Positions 39,006 through 53,151 are shown, counted from the first letter of the stretch. The stretch is 64,000 nt of DNA from CAWFMO01 sp963817065 (GCA_963817065.1 CAWFMO010000002.1:496001-560000), one strand, 5' to 3'. Notes: generated from the sequence alone by a model not told the origin. Numbers and translations: made by a program.

Positions 39006-39218
39006 TCAGTGTGCGAGCTCCTTGCGCAGGTCGATCCCGCGCTCCTTTGCGACGGTCAAGAGTCGGGCGACGTCGCGCTTCACTTCGCTGAGGCGGGCCG
39101 AGTTCTCGAGCTCGCCGGTCGCGTGCTGGAAGCGCAGGCTGAACTGTTCCTCGCGCGAGTCCTTGAGCGCCTGGATCAGCTCCTCGTCCTTCAAGTTGTG
39201 TGCCTCCGAGCCCTTCAC
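39006..39218 (-). CDS. rpmC: Ribosomal protein L29
   Basis: The 70-residue L29 starts at GTG 39218 and has [23 protein letters not shown] and [16 protein letters not shown]. It overlaps rplP by 4 bases (GTGA). Confidence 0.95.
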   Translation of the reverse strand: MKGSEAHNLKDEELIQALKDSREEQFSLRFQHATGELENSARLSEVKRDVARLLTVAKERGIDLRKELAH

Positions 39219-39645
39219 GACGCGGCCTCCTCGACGACGCCCTCGCGGCGGACGATCTTCGTCCGCACGGGCAGCTTGTGGCCCGCGAGCCGCATCGCGT
39301 CCTTGGCCAGGTCCTCGTCGACGCCGGCGATCTCGAACATCACGCGGCCGGGCTTGACGACCGCGACCCAGCCCTCGGGGTTGCCCTTGCCCGAGCCCAT
39401 CCGGGTCTCGGCGGGCTTCTGGGTCACCGGCTTGTCGGGGAAGATGTTGATCCAGACCTTGCCGCCGCGCTTGATCTTGCGCGTCATCGCGACTCGGGCG
39501 GCCTCGATCTGGCGGTTGGTGACCCAGCCGCGGTCGAGCGACTTGAGCCCGTACTCGCCGAACGCGACCGTGGTCCCGCCCTTCGCGTAGCCGCGCATGC
39601 GGCCGCGCTGCTGCTTGCGATAGCGGACCCGCTTCGGCATCAGCA

Positions 39646-39646
<1 letters not shown>
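39215..39646 (-). CDS. rplP: Ribosomal protein L16
   Basis: The 143-residue L16 starts [18 protein letters not shown] and includes [27 protein letters not shown] at 39646 overlaps the rpsC stop and follows GGAGGTGGG; ATG two codons later is the usual family start. Confidence 0.96.
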
Positions 39647-40346
<700 letters not shown>

Positions 40347-40347
<1 letters not shown>

Positions 40348-40949
40348 TACAGCTCCTCGTCGGGGGTCAAGGTCAAAGAGATGTGGCTCGTGCGCTTGTC
40401 GATCTTGGTCGCGCGGCCGAGCGCCCGGGGCCGGAAGCGGCGCAGGGTCGGGCCGTCGTCGACGTAGATCTCCGAGATCTTGAGGTCCTCGGCGACGAGG
40501 TCGTGGTTGTTCTCGGCGTTCGCGGCGGCCGAGTCGAGGAGCTTGGCGACGTCGCTCGCGGCGCCGCGGGGCGAGAAGCGCAGCAGCGAGCGCGCGTCGT
40601 CGATCTGCAGCCCGCGGATCTGGTCGGCGAGGTGGCGGACCTTGCGCGGCGCGATCCGCACGTAGCGGGCGCTGGCCTTGACGGTCGGCGCCTCGAGATC
40701 GGGTTTCGCCGCGGCGGCCTTGGTCTTTGCGGCCGGTTTAGCGGCGCCCTTTGCGGGCGACTTGCGCGCCGGGGCCTTCTTCGGCTTCGCTTCCGTCTTC
40801 GGCTTGGCCTCGGTCTTCGGCTTGGCCTCCGTTTTCGGCTTGGCCTCGGTCTTCGGCTTCGCGGCGGCCTTCTTCGGCGCCGGCTTCTTTGCCTCGTCCT
40901 TCTTGTCCGTCTCCGCCTTCGTGGTCTTCTTGTCCTTGGGCTCGGCCAT
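40347..40949 (-). CDS. rplV: Ribosomal protein L22 with Lys/Ala repeat N-terminal extension
   Basis: Residues from about 88 are L22 ([23 protein letters not shown]). The N-terminal 87 residues are basic low complexity with tandem KPKTEA units, recalling histone-H1-like tails. Such a tail could bind RNA or DNA. ATG at 40949 overlaps the rpsS stop (TAATG). Confidence 0.95.
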
Positions 40950-41232
40950 TAGCGGTCCTCCTCCGACTTCGAGGAGACGCCGGAGTGGGCGCGGAACGTC
41001 CTGGTCGGGGCGAACTCGCCGAGCCGGTGGCCGACCATCGACTCGGAGATGTAGACCGGCACGTGCTTGCGGCCGTCGTGGACGGCGATCGTGTGGCCGA
41101 CCATCTCCGGGAAGATCGTCGACTTGCGCGACCAGGTCTTGAGCATCGCCTTCTGGCCCGACTCGTTCATCGCGTTTACCCGCTTCATCAGCCGCTCCTC
41201 GGCCCACGGGCCCTTCTTGGTCGAGCGTCCCA

Positions 41233-41233
<1 letters not shown>
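40949..41233 (-). CDS. rpsS: Ribosomal protein S19
   Basis: The 94-residue S19 starts [19 protein letters not shown] and has [20 protein letters not shown]. It overlaps rplB by ATGA. Confidence 0.97.
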
Positions 41234-42075
<842 letters not shown>

Positions 42076-42242
42076 TAGATGACCTCCTTCATGGCCGCGT
42101 GCGCCTGGGGGCGCGCATGGCCGAGCAGGCCGAGGACACAGGGCGCAGCCTTTGCTGGTTGCAAAGGCAAGCCCGAGGACGAAGGCATGCGACGCGCCAT
42201 GCGCGTCATCCAGGCGTGCGTGGTCGTGGAGGAGGTCATCTA
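42076..42242 (+). repeat. Long palindromic structured element, copy C
   Basis: The 167-bp copy spans exactly from the rplW stop codon to the base before the rplB start. The basal 13 bp (TAGATGACCTCCT against its complement) are perfect. The core (42117-42200) differs from copy A at about nine positions. Several changes are paired: GTGGC/GCCAC becomes ATGGC/GCCAT, and at 42129-42131 with 42184-42186 one T-A becomes C-G and one A-G becomes G-C. The terminal hairpin is at 42141-42174. Confidence 0.85.
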
Positions 42243-42539
42243 GCCCTCCACCGCCGCGCCCTCGAAGAGCTCGATCCGCTCGCCGGGGGCGAGCTGGACG
42301 ATCGCCTTCTTCCAGGAGCGGTTGGTGCCCGAATGCAGCCCGCGGCGCTTGGGCTTCGCGCGCACGTGCGAGGTTCGCACCGAAACGACGTGGACGCCGA
42401 AGATCTCCTCGACGGCCTGGGCAACCTGGGTCTTGTGGGCCCGGTCGTGGATCCGGAACGTGTACTTGCCGTCCGACATCAGCGCGTAGCTCTTCTCCGA
42501 GACGACGGGGCGGACGATCACCTGGCGGACGTCTGTCAC
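42240..42539 (-). CDS. rplW: Ribosomal protein L23
   Basis: The 99-residue L23 starts at GTG 42539 and has [22 protein letters not shown] and [15 protein letters not shown]. It overlaps rplD by GTGA. Its stop codon is the outer end of element C. Confidence 0.96.
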   Translation of the reverse strand: MTDVRQVIVRPVVSEKSYALMSDGKYTFRIHDRAHKTQVAQAVEEIFGVHVVSVRTSHVRAKPKRRGLHSGTNRSWKKAIVQLAPGERIELFEGAAVEG

Positions 42540-43147
42540 TTGGCCCTCTCTTCCAGGGTCTTGAGCGCCTCTTCGGAGATCACCAGCGAGGCGGCGCCGA
42601 TCACGTCGGCGACCCCGGCGGCCGAGGCCTCGAGCACCTTGACGCGCTCGATGTTGCGGAAGCTCTTCTCGGCGTCGTCCTGCTCGGCGCCGAGCACGAC
42701 GAGGGTGGGGCGCTTGGCCTTCCAGCCGTCGAGCGCCTTGGCGGCCTGCTTGGTCGAGGGCCCCTCGAAGCTCGAGACGTCGAGGATCGCGACCGAGTCG
42801 CGGGCGGCGTGGACCGAGAGCGCCGCGCGCAGCGCCCGGCGCCGGGCCTTGCGGTTGACCTTCATCGTGTAGTGGCGGGGCTTGGGGCCGAACGCGGCGC
42901 CACCGCCGTAGCGGTGCGGGACGCTGAGCGCTCCGGCGCGGGCGCGGCCGGTGCCCTTCTGGCGCCATGCCTTCGCGGTCGTCATCGAGACCTCGCCGCG
43001 GGTCAGCGTCGACGCGGTTCCGCGCCGGCGCGAATTGAGATCGGCGCGCGCGGCTTCGTGGACGAGCGACTCGTGGAACGGCTCGTCAAAGAGATCCGCG
43101 GGCAGGCTCGCCTTGCCCTGCTTTCCGAGCATCGGCGCGTCAGCCAT
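42536..43147 (-). CDS. rplD: Ribosomal protein L4
   Basis: The 203-residue L4 has [18 protein letters not shown] and the conserved loop [26 protein letters not shown] at 43147 overlaps the rplC stop by 8 bases; the longer frame is a shadow of rplC. In E. coli L4 regulates the S10 operon; no such leader could be assigned here. Confidence 0.96.
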   Translation of the reverse strand: MADAPMLGKQGKASLPADLFDEPFHESLVHEAARADLNSRRRGTASTLTRGEVSMTTAKAWRQKGTGRARAGALSVPHRYGGGAAFGPKPRHYTMKVNRKARRRALRAALSVHAARDSVAILDVSSFEGPSTKQAAKALDGWKAKRPTLVVLGAEQDDAEKSFRNIERVKVLEASAAGVADVIGAASLVISEEALKTLEERAK

Positions 43148-43817
43148 TCGAGCGCACCTCCAAAGTCCCGTTGCGGGAGCCGGGGACGGCGCCCTTGACC
43201 AACAGCAGGTTGCGCTCGGCGTCGACCTCGACGACCTCGAGCCCGCGCTGGGTGACCCGCTGGCCGCCCATCCGGCCGGGCATCTTCTGGCCCGGGAAGA
43301 CCCGGGCGGGGTCGGCGCTGGCGCCGATCGAGCCCGGCGCGCGGACGTTGTGCGAGCCGTGCGAGACCGGGCCGCGGCTGAAGTTGTGGCGCTTGATCGT
43401 CCCCTGGAACCCCTTGCCGATCGAGACCCCGGAGACCTTGACCCGGTCGCCCGGCGAAAAGGCGGCGACGGTGACGTCATCCCCAACCTTGGCTTCGCCG
43501 GAATCGGCCTGTTTCTCCTCGCCGTCGGCATCCTCGCCGTCGCCGCCGCCAGAGCTGAAGTCCTCGCCGCGAAACTCGACCAGCGTCCGTGAAGGGGGCG
43601 CGCCGGCCTTCTTCAGGTGGCCGAGCTCGGCCTTCGAGAGCTTGCGCTCGGCGACCTCGTCGAAGGCGAGCTGGACGGCGTCGTAGCCGTCGCGGTCGGC
43701 CTTGCGGATCGCGGTCACGGTGCAGGGGCCGGCCTCGATCACGGTCACCGGCACCGAATCGCCGTCCTCGGTGAAGACCTGGGTCATGCCGAGCTTCTTG
43801 CCGATGATCGCGGGCAC
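43140..43817 (-). CDS. rplC: Ribosomal protein L3 with acidic insertion
   Basis: L3 is clear from GKKLGMTQVFTEDGDSVPVTVIEAGP and HGSHNVRAPGSIGASADPARVFPGQKMPGRMGG. At about residues 86-108 a Gly/Asp/Glu-rich insert (GGGDGEDADGEEKQADSGEA) interrupts the domain, where most L3 proteins have a short loop. GTG at 43817 is the start, 4 bases after rpsJ. Confidence 0.96.
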   Translation of the reverse strand: MPAIIGKKLGMTQVFTEDGDSVPVTVIEAGPCTVTAIRKADRDGYDAVQLAFDEVAERKLSKAELGHLKKAGAPPSRTLVEFRGEDFSSGGGDGEDADGEEKQADSGEAKVGDDVTVAAFSPGDRVKVSGVSIGKGFQGTIKRHNFSRGPVSHGSHNVRAPGSIGASADPARVFPGQKMPGRMGGQRVTQRGLEVVEVDAERNLLLVKGAVPGSRNGTLEVRSNG

Positions 43818-43821
43818 GCGT

Positions 43822-44142
43822 CTAAAGCCTGATCTCGATGTCGACTCCGGCCGGCAGCGCGTCGAGGCGCTGCAGCGAGTCGACGGTCTTCGGGCTCGGC
43901 TGGTGGATGTCGATCAGCCGCTTGTGGGTGCGGATCTCGAAGTGCTCGCGCGAGTCCTTGTCCTTAAACGGCGAGCGGATCACGCAGTAGACGTGCTTGT
44001 CGGTCGGCAGCGGGATCGGGCCCGAGACCGTGGCGCCGGTGCGCTCGGCGGTGCCGACGATCTCCTGGGCAGCCCGGTCTATGGCGTCGTGGTCGTACGC
44101 CTTGAGCCGGATCCGGATCTTTCCTGTTGTAAGTGAAGCCAA
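43822..44142 (-). CDS. rpsJ: Ribosomal protein S10
   Basis: The 106-residue S10 has [22 protein letters not shown] and ends normally. It leads the S10 operon. The likely start is TTG at 44142, behind AAGAAG; no ATG or GTG lies near. Confidence 0.95.
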   Translation of the reverse strand: MASLTTGKIRIRLKAYDHDAIDRAAQEIVGTAERTGATVSGPIPLPTDKHVYCVIRSPFKDKDSREHFEIRTHKRLIDIHQPSPKTVDSLQRLDALPAGVDIEIRL

Positions 44143-44182
44143 CTTCTTCTTGTCTTTCCTCTTGGTCCTTTAGCGCGCAATA

Positions 44183-44221
44183 GGGGCGCCGCCCCTTTTA
44201 ACGCTTTGGGGGCGCCGCCCC
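44183..44221. repeat. Tandem GGGGCGCCGCCCC hairpins in the S10 leader
   Basis: Two identical 13-base self-complementary units (44183-44195 and 44209-44221) are spaced 26 bases apart, 41 bases before rpsJ. Each can fold into a 5-bp hairpin; the first is followed by TTTT on the plus strand. The gap 44143-44310 otherwise contains only the tuf terminator, and no clear promoter was found. Confidence 0.55.
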
Positions 44222-44276
44222 GGTCGTATGTGATTGCAGTTGTCGCGCGATTCCTTTTTCGGAACCGCGTCCTACA

Positions 44277-44305
44277 TAAAAGGGGGCGGATGTGGGTCCG
44301 CCCCC
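44277..44305 (-). terminator. Rho-independent terminator after tuf
   Basis: On the minus strand the 9-bp stem GGGGGCGGA/TCCGCCCCC with a 6-base loop is followed by TTTTATG. It starts 6 bases after the tuf stop, so tuf ends the fusA-tuf transcript and the S10 operon must have its own promoter. Confidence 0.85.
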
Positions 44306-44310
44306 CGGTG

Positions 44311-45492
<1,182 letters not shown>

Positions 45493-45639
45493 CTCGCTCT
45501 GTTGCTCCTTTGGGGGGTTGGTTTGTCGTCTTCTAAGTCTGCAAGTCTTTCGCTGCGCGCACGGCGTCGATGACGCCTGCGGGCGAACCCGCGAAATATA
45601 GCTAGAAGGAGGCCTCTGGGCGCGGGCGCTCGGTGCCTT

Positions 45640-47749
<2,110 letters not shown>

Positions 47750-47777
47750 TGACCGATCTCTTTTGGTTGCCGATTAC

Positions 47778-47808
47778 GAATTAGCTGGTTCGAACTTGCC
47801 GACGTCAA
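47778..47808 (-). promoter_or_regulatory. fusA promoter
   Basis: TTGACG (47803-47808) and TAATTC (47778-47783) are 19 bases apart (18 if CTAATT is used). They place the transcript start about 20-25 bases before ATG 47749, downstream of both alternative TTG codons. Confidence 0.5.
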
Positions 47809-47839
47809 ACTAGGAGGAGTTGATCCCGGTCGCGCGCAC

Positions 47840-47860
47840 AAAAAAGGCCCTTGACGGGCC
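47840..47860 (-). terminator. Small terminator upstream of fusA
   Basis: GGCCC-GTCAA-GGGCC followed by six T on the minus strand is a compact terminator upstream of the fusA promoter. It would stop transcription reaching fusA from the rpsL-rpsG side, or antisense to the plus-strand genes. Confidence 0.6.
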
Positions 47861-47983
47861 AGAGCGCTACTCGCGTCTGCGACCCGGAAAAGCGCCTATG
47901 TCGTGTGGCGATCCATGTCGTCGGTATGCGCCCACACCGGTACTCGCGGCCCAAGCCGAGCGCCGCTCGATGGTAGCAGAGGC

Positions 47984-48886
47984 ATGAGCGCGCTCAGGCG
48001 GGTGCGAGCCCGGCTCAGGATCGCTTTTCGGAGGCGGCGCCGGCCGTTCGGGACCGGCGGCGTCCGCGGCGGCCGGTTCGTCCGCGACGGCCGGGTCGAG
48101 CTCGGCGAGCGGACCGGCTTCGCGCTGCGCCAGGGCGGGTTCGCCGCGCGGCGCGCCGGGGCCGGCATCGGGCGCGCCGCGGAGCGGGCCGCGCCGGTCG
48201 CCAAGGTCGCGATCTCGCTCCCGCTCGTGATCGCCGCCGAGGCGATCGCGTTCCTCTCCCGCGCCGGCGCCTGGCTCGTGCGCTGGGCGAAGGCGCTCGC
48301 CGCCGAGCTGCGGACCGAGCGCGTGCTCGCCGCGCTCGCCGTGTTCGCGTGCGTCGCGCTCGCCGGCTCGCAGTTCGTCCACTACAGCGCGCTCGAGGTC
48401 GGCGCCCAGAACTACGGCGGCCAGATCGGGCGCGTCGCCCCGACCCCGATCGCGGATCCCGAGGACGCCGGCTCGGCCCACGCCTACGCGCTGATCCCGG
48501 TCGCCGTGATCGCCCTCGCGCTCGTCGCCCTGACGCTGCGCGGGCGCTGGCGGTTCGGGCGCCTGGTCGCCCTCTGCGGCGCGATCGGGATCGCCGTGAC
48601 GCTTTTGATCGACATCCCGAGCGGGCTCGACGGCGGCCGCGCCGGGATCGCCTACGCCGACTCGGACGCCCGGCTCACCGAGGGCTTCTACGCCCAGCTC
48701 GCCGCCTCGGCGGCGCTGCTGCTGATCTGCGGCGCCCTGCTCGGCGGCGCGGTCCGGCGGGTCCGGCCCGCGACACGACCCGATCGGCGCGGACGGCGCG
48801 CCCGGCGCCGCGAGCGACCCGCTCGCCGCGGACGGATCGCCCCCGCGGCGGCGCTCCCGGGTGGATCGCGATGGGGCCGCGCGTGA
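47984..48886 (+). CDS. Membrane protein, unknown function
   Basis: The 300-residue protein has a very basic N-terminus (about 40 residues), four or so membrane helices (SLPLVIAAEAIAFLS, VLAALAVFACVALAG, and two more) and an Arg-rich C-terminal tail. No family is recognised. It overlaps the next gene and shares a four-helix layout with it. It lies on the plus strand between rpsG and fusA. Confidence 0.7.
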   Translation: MSALRRVRARLRIAFRRRRRPFGTGGVRGGRFVRDGRVELGERTGFALRQGGFAARRAGAGIGRAAERAAPVAKVAISLPLVIAAEAIAFLSRAGAWLVRWAKALAAELRTERVLAALAVFACVALAGSQFVHYSALEVGAQNYGGQIGRVAPTPIADPEDAGSAHAYALIPVAVIALALVALTLRGRWRFGRLVALCGAIGIAVTLLIDIPSGLDGGRAGIAYADSDARLTEGFYAQLAASAALLLICGALLGGAVRRVRPATRPDRRGRRARRRERPARRGRIAPAAALPGGSRWGRA

Positions 48887-49389
48887 GGCTGCCGAGCTTC
48901 CGCACCGAGGCGCTGCTCGCCGTCGCCTGCGTGGCGGCGGCGATCATTCTGATCGCCTCCGATCTGATGACGACCTTCGAGCTCACCCCGCCAGGCGGCG
49001 AAGCGCTCCAGGCCTCCGACGGGCTCGACCGCCACAACGGGAGCATCCTCGTCCTCGGCGCGTTCGCGATCGTCGCCGTGATCGTCGCCGTGACCAGCGG
49101 CTCGCGCCCGGCGGCCTACGCGGTCGCCGCCTGCGGCGTGATCGCGCTGCTGATCTTCCTGATCGGCGACCTCCCCGACGCGAACAAGATCGGCACCCTC
49201 GACGACCCCAACCAGTCGTTCATCGACGCCAAGGCCGAGCCCCAGGGCGGCTTCTGGCTCGAGCTGATCGGATCGCTGCTGCTCGCGGTCTGCGGCGCCG
49301 CGCTGGCGACGCTCCCGGATTACAAGCTGAGGCTGTTCGGCGGCGACGAGCCGCCGCGCAAGATCATCGACTGGTCGAAGGAGACCTAG
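48871..49389 (+). CDS. Four-helix membrane protein, unknown
   Basis: The 172-residue protein has four membrane helices and a loop with FELTPPGGEALQASDGLDRHNG between the first two. It resembles the preceding protein in layout. The start may be ATG 48871 or GTG 48883, which overlaps the previous stop as GTGA like many genes here. Function is unknown. It converges on rpsG with a 6-base gap. Confidence 0.72.
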   Translation: MGPRVRLPSFRTEALLAVACVAAAIILIASDLMTTFELTPPGGEALQASDGLDRHNGSILVLGAFAIVAVIVAVTSGSRPAAYAVAACGVIALLIFLIGDLPDANKIGTLDDPNQSFIDAKAEPQGGFWLELIGSLLLAVCGAALATLPDYKLRLFGGDEPPRKIIDWSKET

Positions 49390-49395
49390 GCCGCT

Positions 49396-49866
49396 CTACC
49401 AGCGGTAGTGCGCGAAGGCCTTGTTGGCCTGGGCCATGCGGTAGATGTCGTCCTTGCGCTTCCAGGCGTTGCCCTGCTGCTTGGCGGCGTCGAGGATCTC
49501 GTTGGCGAGCCGCTCGGCCATCGACTTCTCGTTGCGGGCGCGCGCGTACTCGACCAGCCAGCGTACGGCCAGCGTGCGGGCGCGGCGCGCGGGAACCTCG
49601 ACCGGGACCTGGTAGGTGGCGCCACCGACCCGGCGCGACTTGACCTCGAGCACCGGGGTCAACTCCTTGACCGCTGCCTCGAGGCCGGCGACCGGATCCT
49701 CGCTGCTGCGCTCGCCGACGAGCGCCAAGGCGTCGTAGGTGATCTGTTCGGCGCGCGATTTCTTGCCGGCCGTCATCACCTTGTTGATCACCTGCTGCAC
49801 GAGCCGGCTCTTGTGGACCGAGTCCTGCTGGAGCGGTCGGATCGAAGCTGCTGAGCGGCGCGGCAT
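49396..49866 (-). CDS. rpsG: Ribosomal protein S7
   Basis: The 156-residue S7 starts MPRRSAASIRPLQQDSVHKS and has VKSRRVGGATYQVPVEV-like EVKSRRVGGATYQVPVEVPA. It follows rpsL directly. fusA, normally next, is displaced by two plus-strand genes. Confidence 0.97.
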   Translation of the reverse strand: MPRRSAASIRPLQQDSVHKSRLVQQVINKVMTAGKKSRAEQITYDALALVGERSSEDPVAGLEAAVKELTPVLEVKSRRVGGATYQVPVEVPARRARTLAVRWLVEYARARNEKSMAERLANEILDAAKQQGNAWKRKDDIYRMAQANKAFAHYRW

Positions 49867-50262
49867 CTAGGTGGCCTTGACGCCGTACAGCGAGCGCGAC
49901 TTGCGGCGCTCGGAGACGCCGGAGGCGTCGAGCGCGCCGCGGACGACCTTGTAGCGGACGCCCGGAAGATCCTTGACGCGGCCGCCGCGGACGAGGACGA
50001 CCGAGTGCTCCTGGAGGTTGTGGCCCTCGCCGGGGATGTAGCTCGTGACCTCCATGCCGTTCGTGAGCCGCACGCGGGCGACCTTGCGCAGCGCCGAGTT
50101 CGGCTTCTTCGGGGTCGCCGTGTAGACGCGGGTGCAGACGCCGCGGCGCTGTGGCGCCGCGATGCGGCGCTTGCGTCCCTGGCCGGACTTGAGTCCCGGG
50201 GTCGCGACCTTCTTCTTCGGGCGCTTGCGTCCCTTGCGGATCAGTTGGTTGGTATTCGGCAC
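49867..50262 (-). CDS. rpsL: Ribosomal protein S12
   Basis: The 131-residue S12 has [15 protein letters not shown] [16 protein letters not shown], the decoding loop [20 protein letters not shown] and [27 protein letters not shown]. The lysine (TPKKPNS) and proline sites where streptomycin resistance arises are wild type. GTG at 50262 lies 8 bases after TACTAT, so the mRNA is likely leaderless. Confidence 0.97.
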   Translation of the reverse strand: MPNTNQLIRKGRKRPKKKVATPGLKSGQGRKRRIAAPQRRGVCTRVYTATPKKPNSALRKVARVRLTNGMEVTSYIPGEGHNLQEHSVVLVRGGRVKDLPGVRYKVVRGALDASGVSERRKSRSLYGVKAT

Positions 50263-50270
50263 GGCGCGGG

Positions 50271-50294
50271 ATAGTACAGGTCGTTATCTAGGCT
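50271..50294. promoter_or_regulatory. Divergent leaderless promoters of rpsL and the HAD gene
   Basis: On the minus strand TACTAT (50271-50276) ends 8 bases before the rpsL GTG. On the plus strand TAGGCT (50289-50294) ends 6 bases before the ATG at 50301. The two genes are only 38 bases apart, with no room for leaders. Confidence 0.5.
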
Positions 50295-50300
50295 AGGGCG

Positions 50301-50813
50301 ATGCCAAGACTCCCGAAGCGGAGCTCGCCGGACAAGCCCTTGCTCGCGATCGACATCGACGGGGTCCTCAGCCTCTTCGGCTTCCCCGAGGACGAGCGGC
50401 CCCCCGGGCAGTTCCACCTCGTCGACGGTCTCCCCCACTACCTCTCCCACGAAGCCGCCGAGCGCCTCAACCGGGCGTTGGAGGTCTACGAGGGGGTCTG
50501 GGCGAGCGGTTGGGAGGACCGCGCAAACGACCATCTGCCGCGGATTCTCGGCTTGCCCGAGATGCCGCACCTGACCTTCGACGGCCGCAAGACCTTCGGC
50601 GAGGCCCACTGGAAGCTGGACGCGATCGCGGAGTACGGCGGCGATCGGCCCCTGGCCTGGATCGACGACTCGTTCGACGACTCCTGCTACGAGTGGGCAG
50701 AGCGCCGCGAGGGACCGACGCTTCTGGTGCCGACCGAGTCCGACCGCGGGCTCGAGGAGGGGCACGTCGAGGCGCTTCTGGGCTGGGCGCGCGACGACTA
50801 CACTCCCGCCTAA
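50301..50813 (+). CDS. HAD-like hydrolase-domain protein
   Basis: The 170-residue protein has the HAD first motif AIDIDGVL (Asp18, Asp20), a Ser/Thr-less second region (ASGWED) and the acidic motif WIDDSFDD, so phosphatase activity is plausible but not sure. Its size is typical of uncharacterised actinobacterial HAD proteins. It is divergent from rpsL. Confidence 0.8.
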   Translation: MPRLPKRSSPDKPLLAIDIDGVLSLFGFPEDERPPGQFHLVDGLPHYLSHEAAERLNRALEVYEGVWASGWEDRANDHLPRILGLPEMPHLTFDGRKTFGEAHWKLDAIAEYGGDRPLAWIDDSFDDSCYEWAERREGPTLLVPTESDRGLEEGHVEALLGWARDDYTPA

Positions 50814-51118
50814 TGGAGGGGTGGCTGCCGATCTTCTTCCTCGCCGTGATCCTCAAGATCCCGGTCTTCGCGGCGATGTACATCATCTGGTACGCGGTCC
50901 GGGCCGAGCCCGAGACCGAGGAGGAGCCCGGCGCCGGCGAGCACGGCTTCCGGCGCTGGCGCCGCGACCCCAAGCAACCCCGCGGGCCGCGCCGCGGGGG
51001 GCCGCACTCGGGCGCCGAGCGCGCCGCGGCGGACTGCCCGCCCGGCGGGAGGCGGCGCGTCGTCGCCCCGCGGCCCGCCTCGGCGCTCGCCGGTCGCGCC
51101 CAGCGCGAGCGCACCTAG
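50813..51118 (+). CDS. Small membrane protein with basic tail
   Basis: The 101-residue product has one membrane helix (WLPIFFLAVILKIPVFAAMYIIWYAV), an acidic patch and a long Arg/Pro/Gly-rich tail. ATG overlaps the HAD gene stop (TAATG). The family is not recognised; the tail codes at high GC and could be partly non-functional. Confidence 0.6.
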   Translation: MEGWLPIFFLAVILKIPVFAAMYIIWYAVRAEPETEEEPGAGEHGFRRWRRDPKQPRGPRRGGPHSGAERAAADCPPGGRRRVVAPRPASALAGRAQRERT

Positions 51119-51282
51119 CTCGCGGTCCGGTAACGGCGCACGCCGCGTATAGGCTTTCGAGTGGCGCATCGCTCGTCGGGAAGCGGTAATACATGTGGCC
51201 AGAGTCACGCGGGCGGGGCTAAAGTTCCCTCCCGGTAGGAATTCGATTCGCGTGTCTAACTAAATCAGGGAAAAGGAGACTT

Positions 51283-53151
51283 ATGTATTCACGAAAGCTG
51301 CGGATGACGATCGCGGCAATGGCCGTTGGAATGCTCGGCCTGTTCGCCGCCACATCCGCCTCTGCGGACGTGACCAACCTTTATCACCCCGATCCGGAGG
51401 CGCGTAACTTCGCCACCTCACCGGGCGGATGGACCGGCTCGAGCGAGGCCGAGGGCCTCTGCGTGCCGGTGCTTCTCTGTCCGGTCGTCAGCAACGACTT
51501 CGAGTCGAGCGGCGGCGCCGGTGGAGCCGGCGACGGGTACCTGCGGACCGAGGCGGCGAGCATCGCCAGCGTCGGCGGCACGGTGCGCGGGATCTGGCAG
51601 AGCCCGGCTTTCATCTACAACGGAGTCGGTGGCGCGCAGCCTGACGAGGTCACGTTCTCGATGGCCCGGCGCTCCGACGTCGATCAGCTGCTCGCCGTGC
51701 TCGGCGACGCCTCTTACAAGGTCGAGCTCGTCGGCATCGGCGGGGCCCTGACCGTGATCGACACGACTCAGATGAACGACACGCCCACGTTCTCGACGAC
51801 GCCCACGGTCGACGTCGACCCGAACCAGCTGACGGTCGGCAGTCCGTATCTGATCAGGATCACCTCCGAGTTCGAGGTCCCGGTCAGCGTCTTCCCGAAC
51901 ACGTCAGCCGACTACGACAACGTCGTCCTCGCGGCGACCGACGTCGTGGCACCCGGCGACGGCGACGGCGACGGCGTCCCCGATGGACAGGACAACTGCC
52001 CGTCGGTCTCCAACCCCGGTCAGGTCGACACCGACGGTGACGGCATCGGCGACGCCTGCGAGGCGCCCGGCGATGACGACGGCGACGGGACCCCCGACGC
52101 CACCGACAACTGCCCGACGACCCCGAACCCGGGTCAGGCCGACGCTGACCTCGACGGAATCGGAGACGCCTGCGAGGTGCCCGGCGATGACGACGGCGAC
52201 GGCGTCCCCGACGGTCCGGACAACTGCAACGAGGTCGCCAACCCCGACCAGACGGACACCGACGGCGACGGCATCGGCGACGCCTGCGAGGTGCCCGGCG
52301 ATGACGACGGCGACGGGACCCCCGACGGCACGGACAACTGCCCGACGACCCCGAACCCGGGTCAGGCCGACGCTGACGGCGACGGAATCGGTGACGCCTG
52401 TGAGGTCCCCGGTGACGACGACGGCGACGGCGTTCCGGACGGTCCGGACAACTGCGACCAGGTCGCAAACCCGGGCCAGGCCGACGCTGACGGCGACGGG
52501 ATCGGCGATGCCTGCGACGGCGTCGTCAACCCGCCCGACAGTGACGGCGACGGTGTTCCGAACGCGACCGACAACTGCCCGGCGGTTCCGAACGCCGGCC
52601 AGGCGGACACCGATGGAGACGGGATCGGCAACGCCTGCGATCCGGTCGACAACAACGCCGCCAACGACATCGACGGCGACGGGATTCCGAACGCGAACGA
52701 CAACTGTCCGGCGGTTCCGAACGCCGGCCAGGCGGACACGGATCTCGACGGTATCGGCGACGTCTGCGACCCGATCACCGGGCCGAACAACAACCCGAAC
52801 CCGAATCCGAATCCGACGAACACGGTCGCGGCGAGCAACGCCGCATCGCTGGTCACCCGCGACACCGCGGTGATCATCGGCAACCGCGTTCTGGTCCAGG
52901 CATCGTGCCCGCGCAAGGCGAAGAAGCCCTGCAAGGTGCGGCTCGTCGGACTGCTCAACGGCGCGGTCGCGACGGCCACCGGGAAGAAGAAGCTCAAGCC
53001 CGGCAACCAGCGCGTGCTGACGCTGACGATCAGGCCTGAGCTCCAGCTCCAGGTCCAGGCGCTGACGTCGATGCAGTTCCGCCAGACCACCCGGATCGGC
53101 AAGAAGGCGAAGACGAAGATCCGGACGCTGAAGATCCTGCGCGCCGTCTAG
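51283..53151 (+). CDS. Secreted thrombospondin type-3 repeat protein
   Basis: The 622-residue protein has a signal peptide (about residues 1-28), a beta-rich domain (about 30-225), seven or so calcium-binding type-3 repeats (about 226-500; pattern [13 protein letters not shown]...[11 protein letters not shown]), an Asn/Pro linker, and a C-terminal domain rich in Lys. The repeats bind calcium and hold disulfides, so it is a cell-surface or secreted structural protein. AAAAGGAGAC precedes the ATG. A possible -10 (TAACTA) lies near 51259. Confidence 0.9.
   Translation: MYSRKLRMTIAAMAVGMLGLFAATSASADVTNLYHPDPEARNFATSPGGWTGSSEAEGLCVPVLLCPVVSNDFESSGGAGGAGDGYLRTEAASIASVGGTVRGIWQSPAFIYNGVGGAQPDEVTFSMARRSDVDQLLAVLGDASYKVELVGIGGALTVIDTTQMNDTPTFSTTPTVDVDPNQLTVGSPYLIRITSEFEVPVSVFPNTSADYDNVVLAATDVVAPGDGDGDGVPDGQDNCPSVSNPGQVDTDGDGIGDACEAPGDDDGDGTPDATDNCPTTPNPGQADADLDGIGDACEVPGDDDGDGVPDGPDNCNEVANPDQTDTDGDGIGDACEVPGDDDGDGTPDGTDNCPTTPNPGQADADGDGIGDACEVPGDDDGDGVPDGPDNCDQVANPGQADADGDGIGDACDGVVNPPDSDGDGVPNATDNCPAVPNAGQADTDGDGIGNACDPVDNNAANDIDGDGIPNANDNCPAVPNAGQADTDLDGIGDVCDPITGPNNNPNPNPNPTNTVAASNAASLVTRDTAVIIGNRVLVQASCPRKAKKPCKVRLVGLLNGAVATATGKKKLKPGNQRVLTLTIRPELQLQVQALTSMQFRQTTRIGKKAKTKIRTLKILRAV
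51955..52776 (+). repeat. Tandem DNA repeats coding the type-3 repeats
   Basis: Units of about 108-120 bases repeat with high identity. The best examples are the segments CCCGGCGATGACGACGGCGACGG at 52068, 52182 and 52295, which alternate between two unit types ([16 protein letters not shown] and VPDGPDNC). Such identity points to recent unit duplication and possible length change. Confidence 0.75.

Noticed and set aside
47984..48886. Arg-rich C-terminal tail as a sign of a frameshift
   Set aside because: The frame runs to an overlap with the next gene (GTGA), as elsewhere in the window; basic tails are common here.
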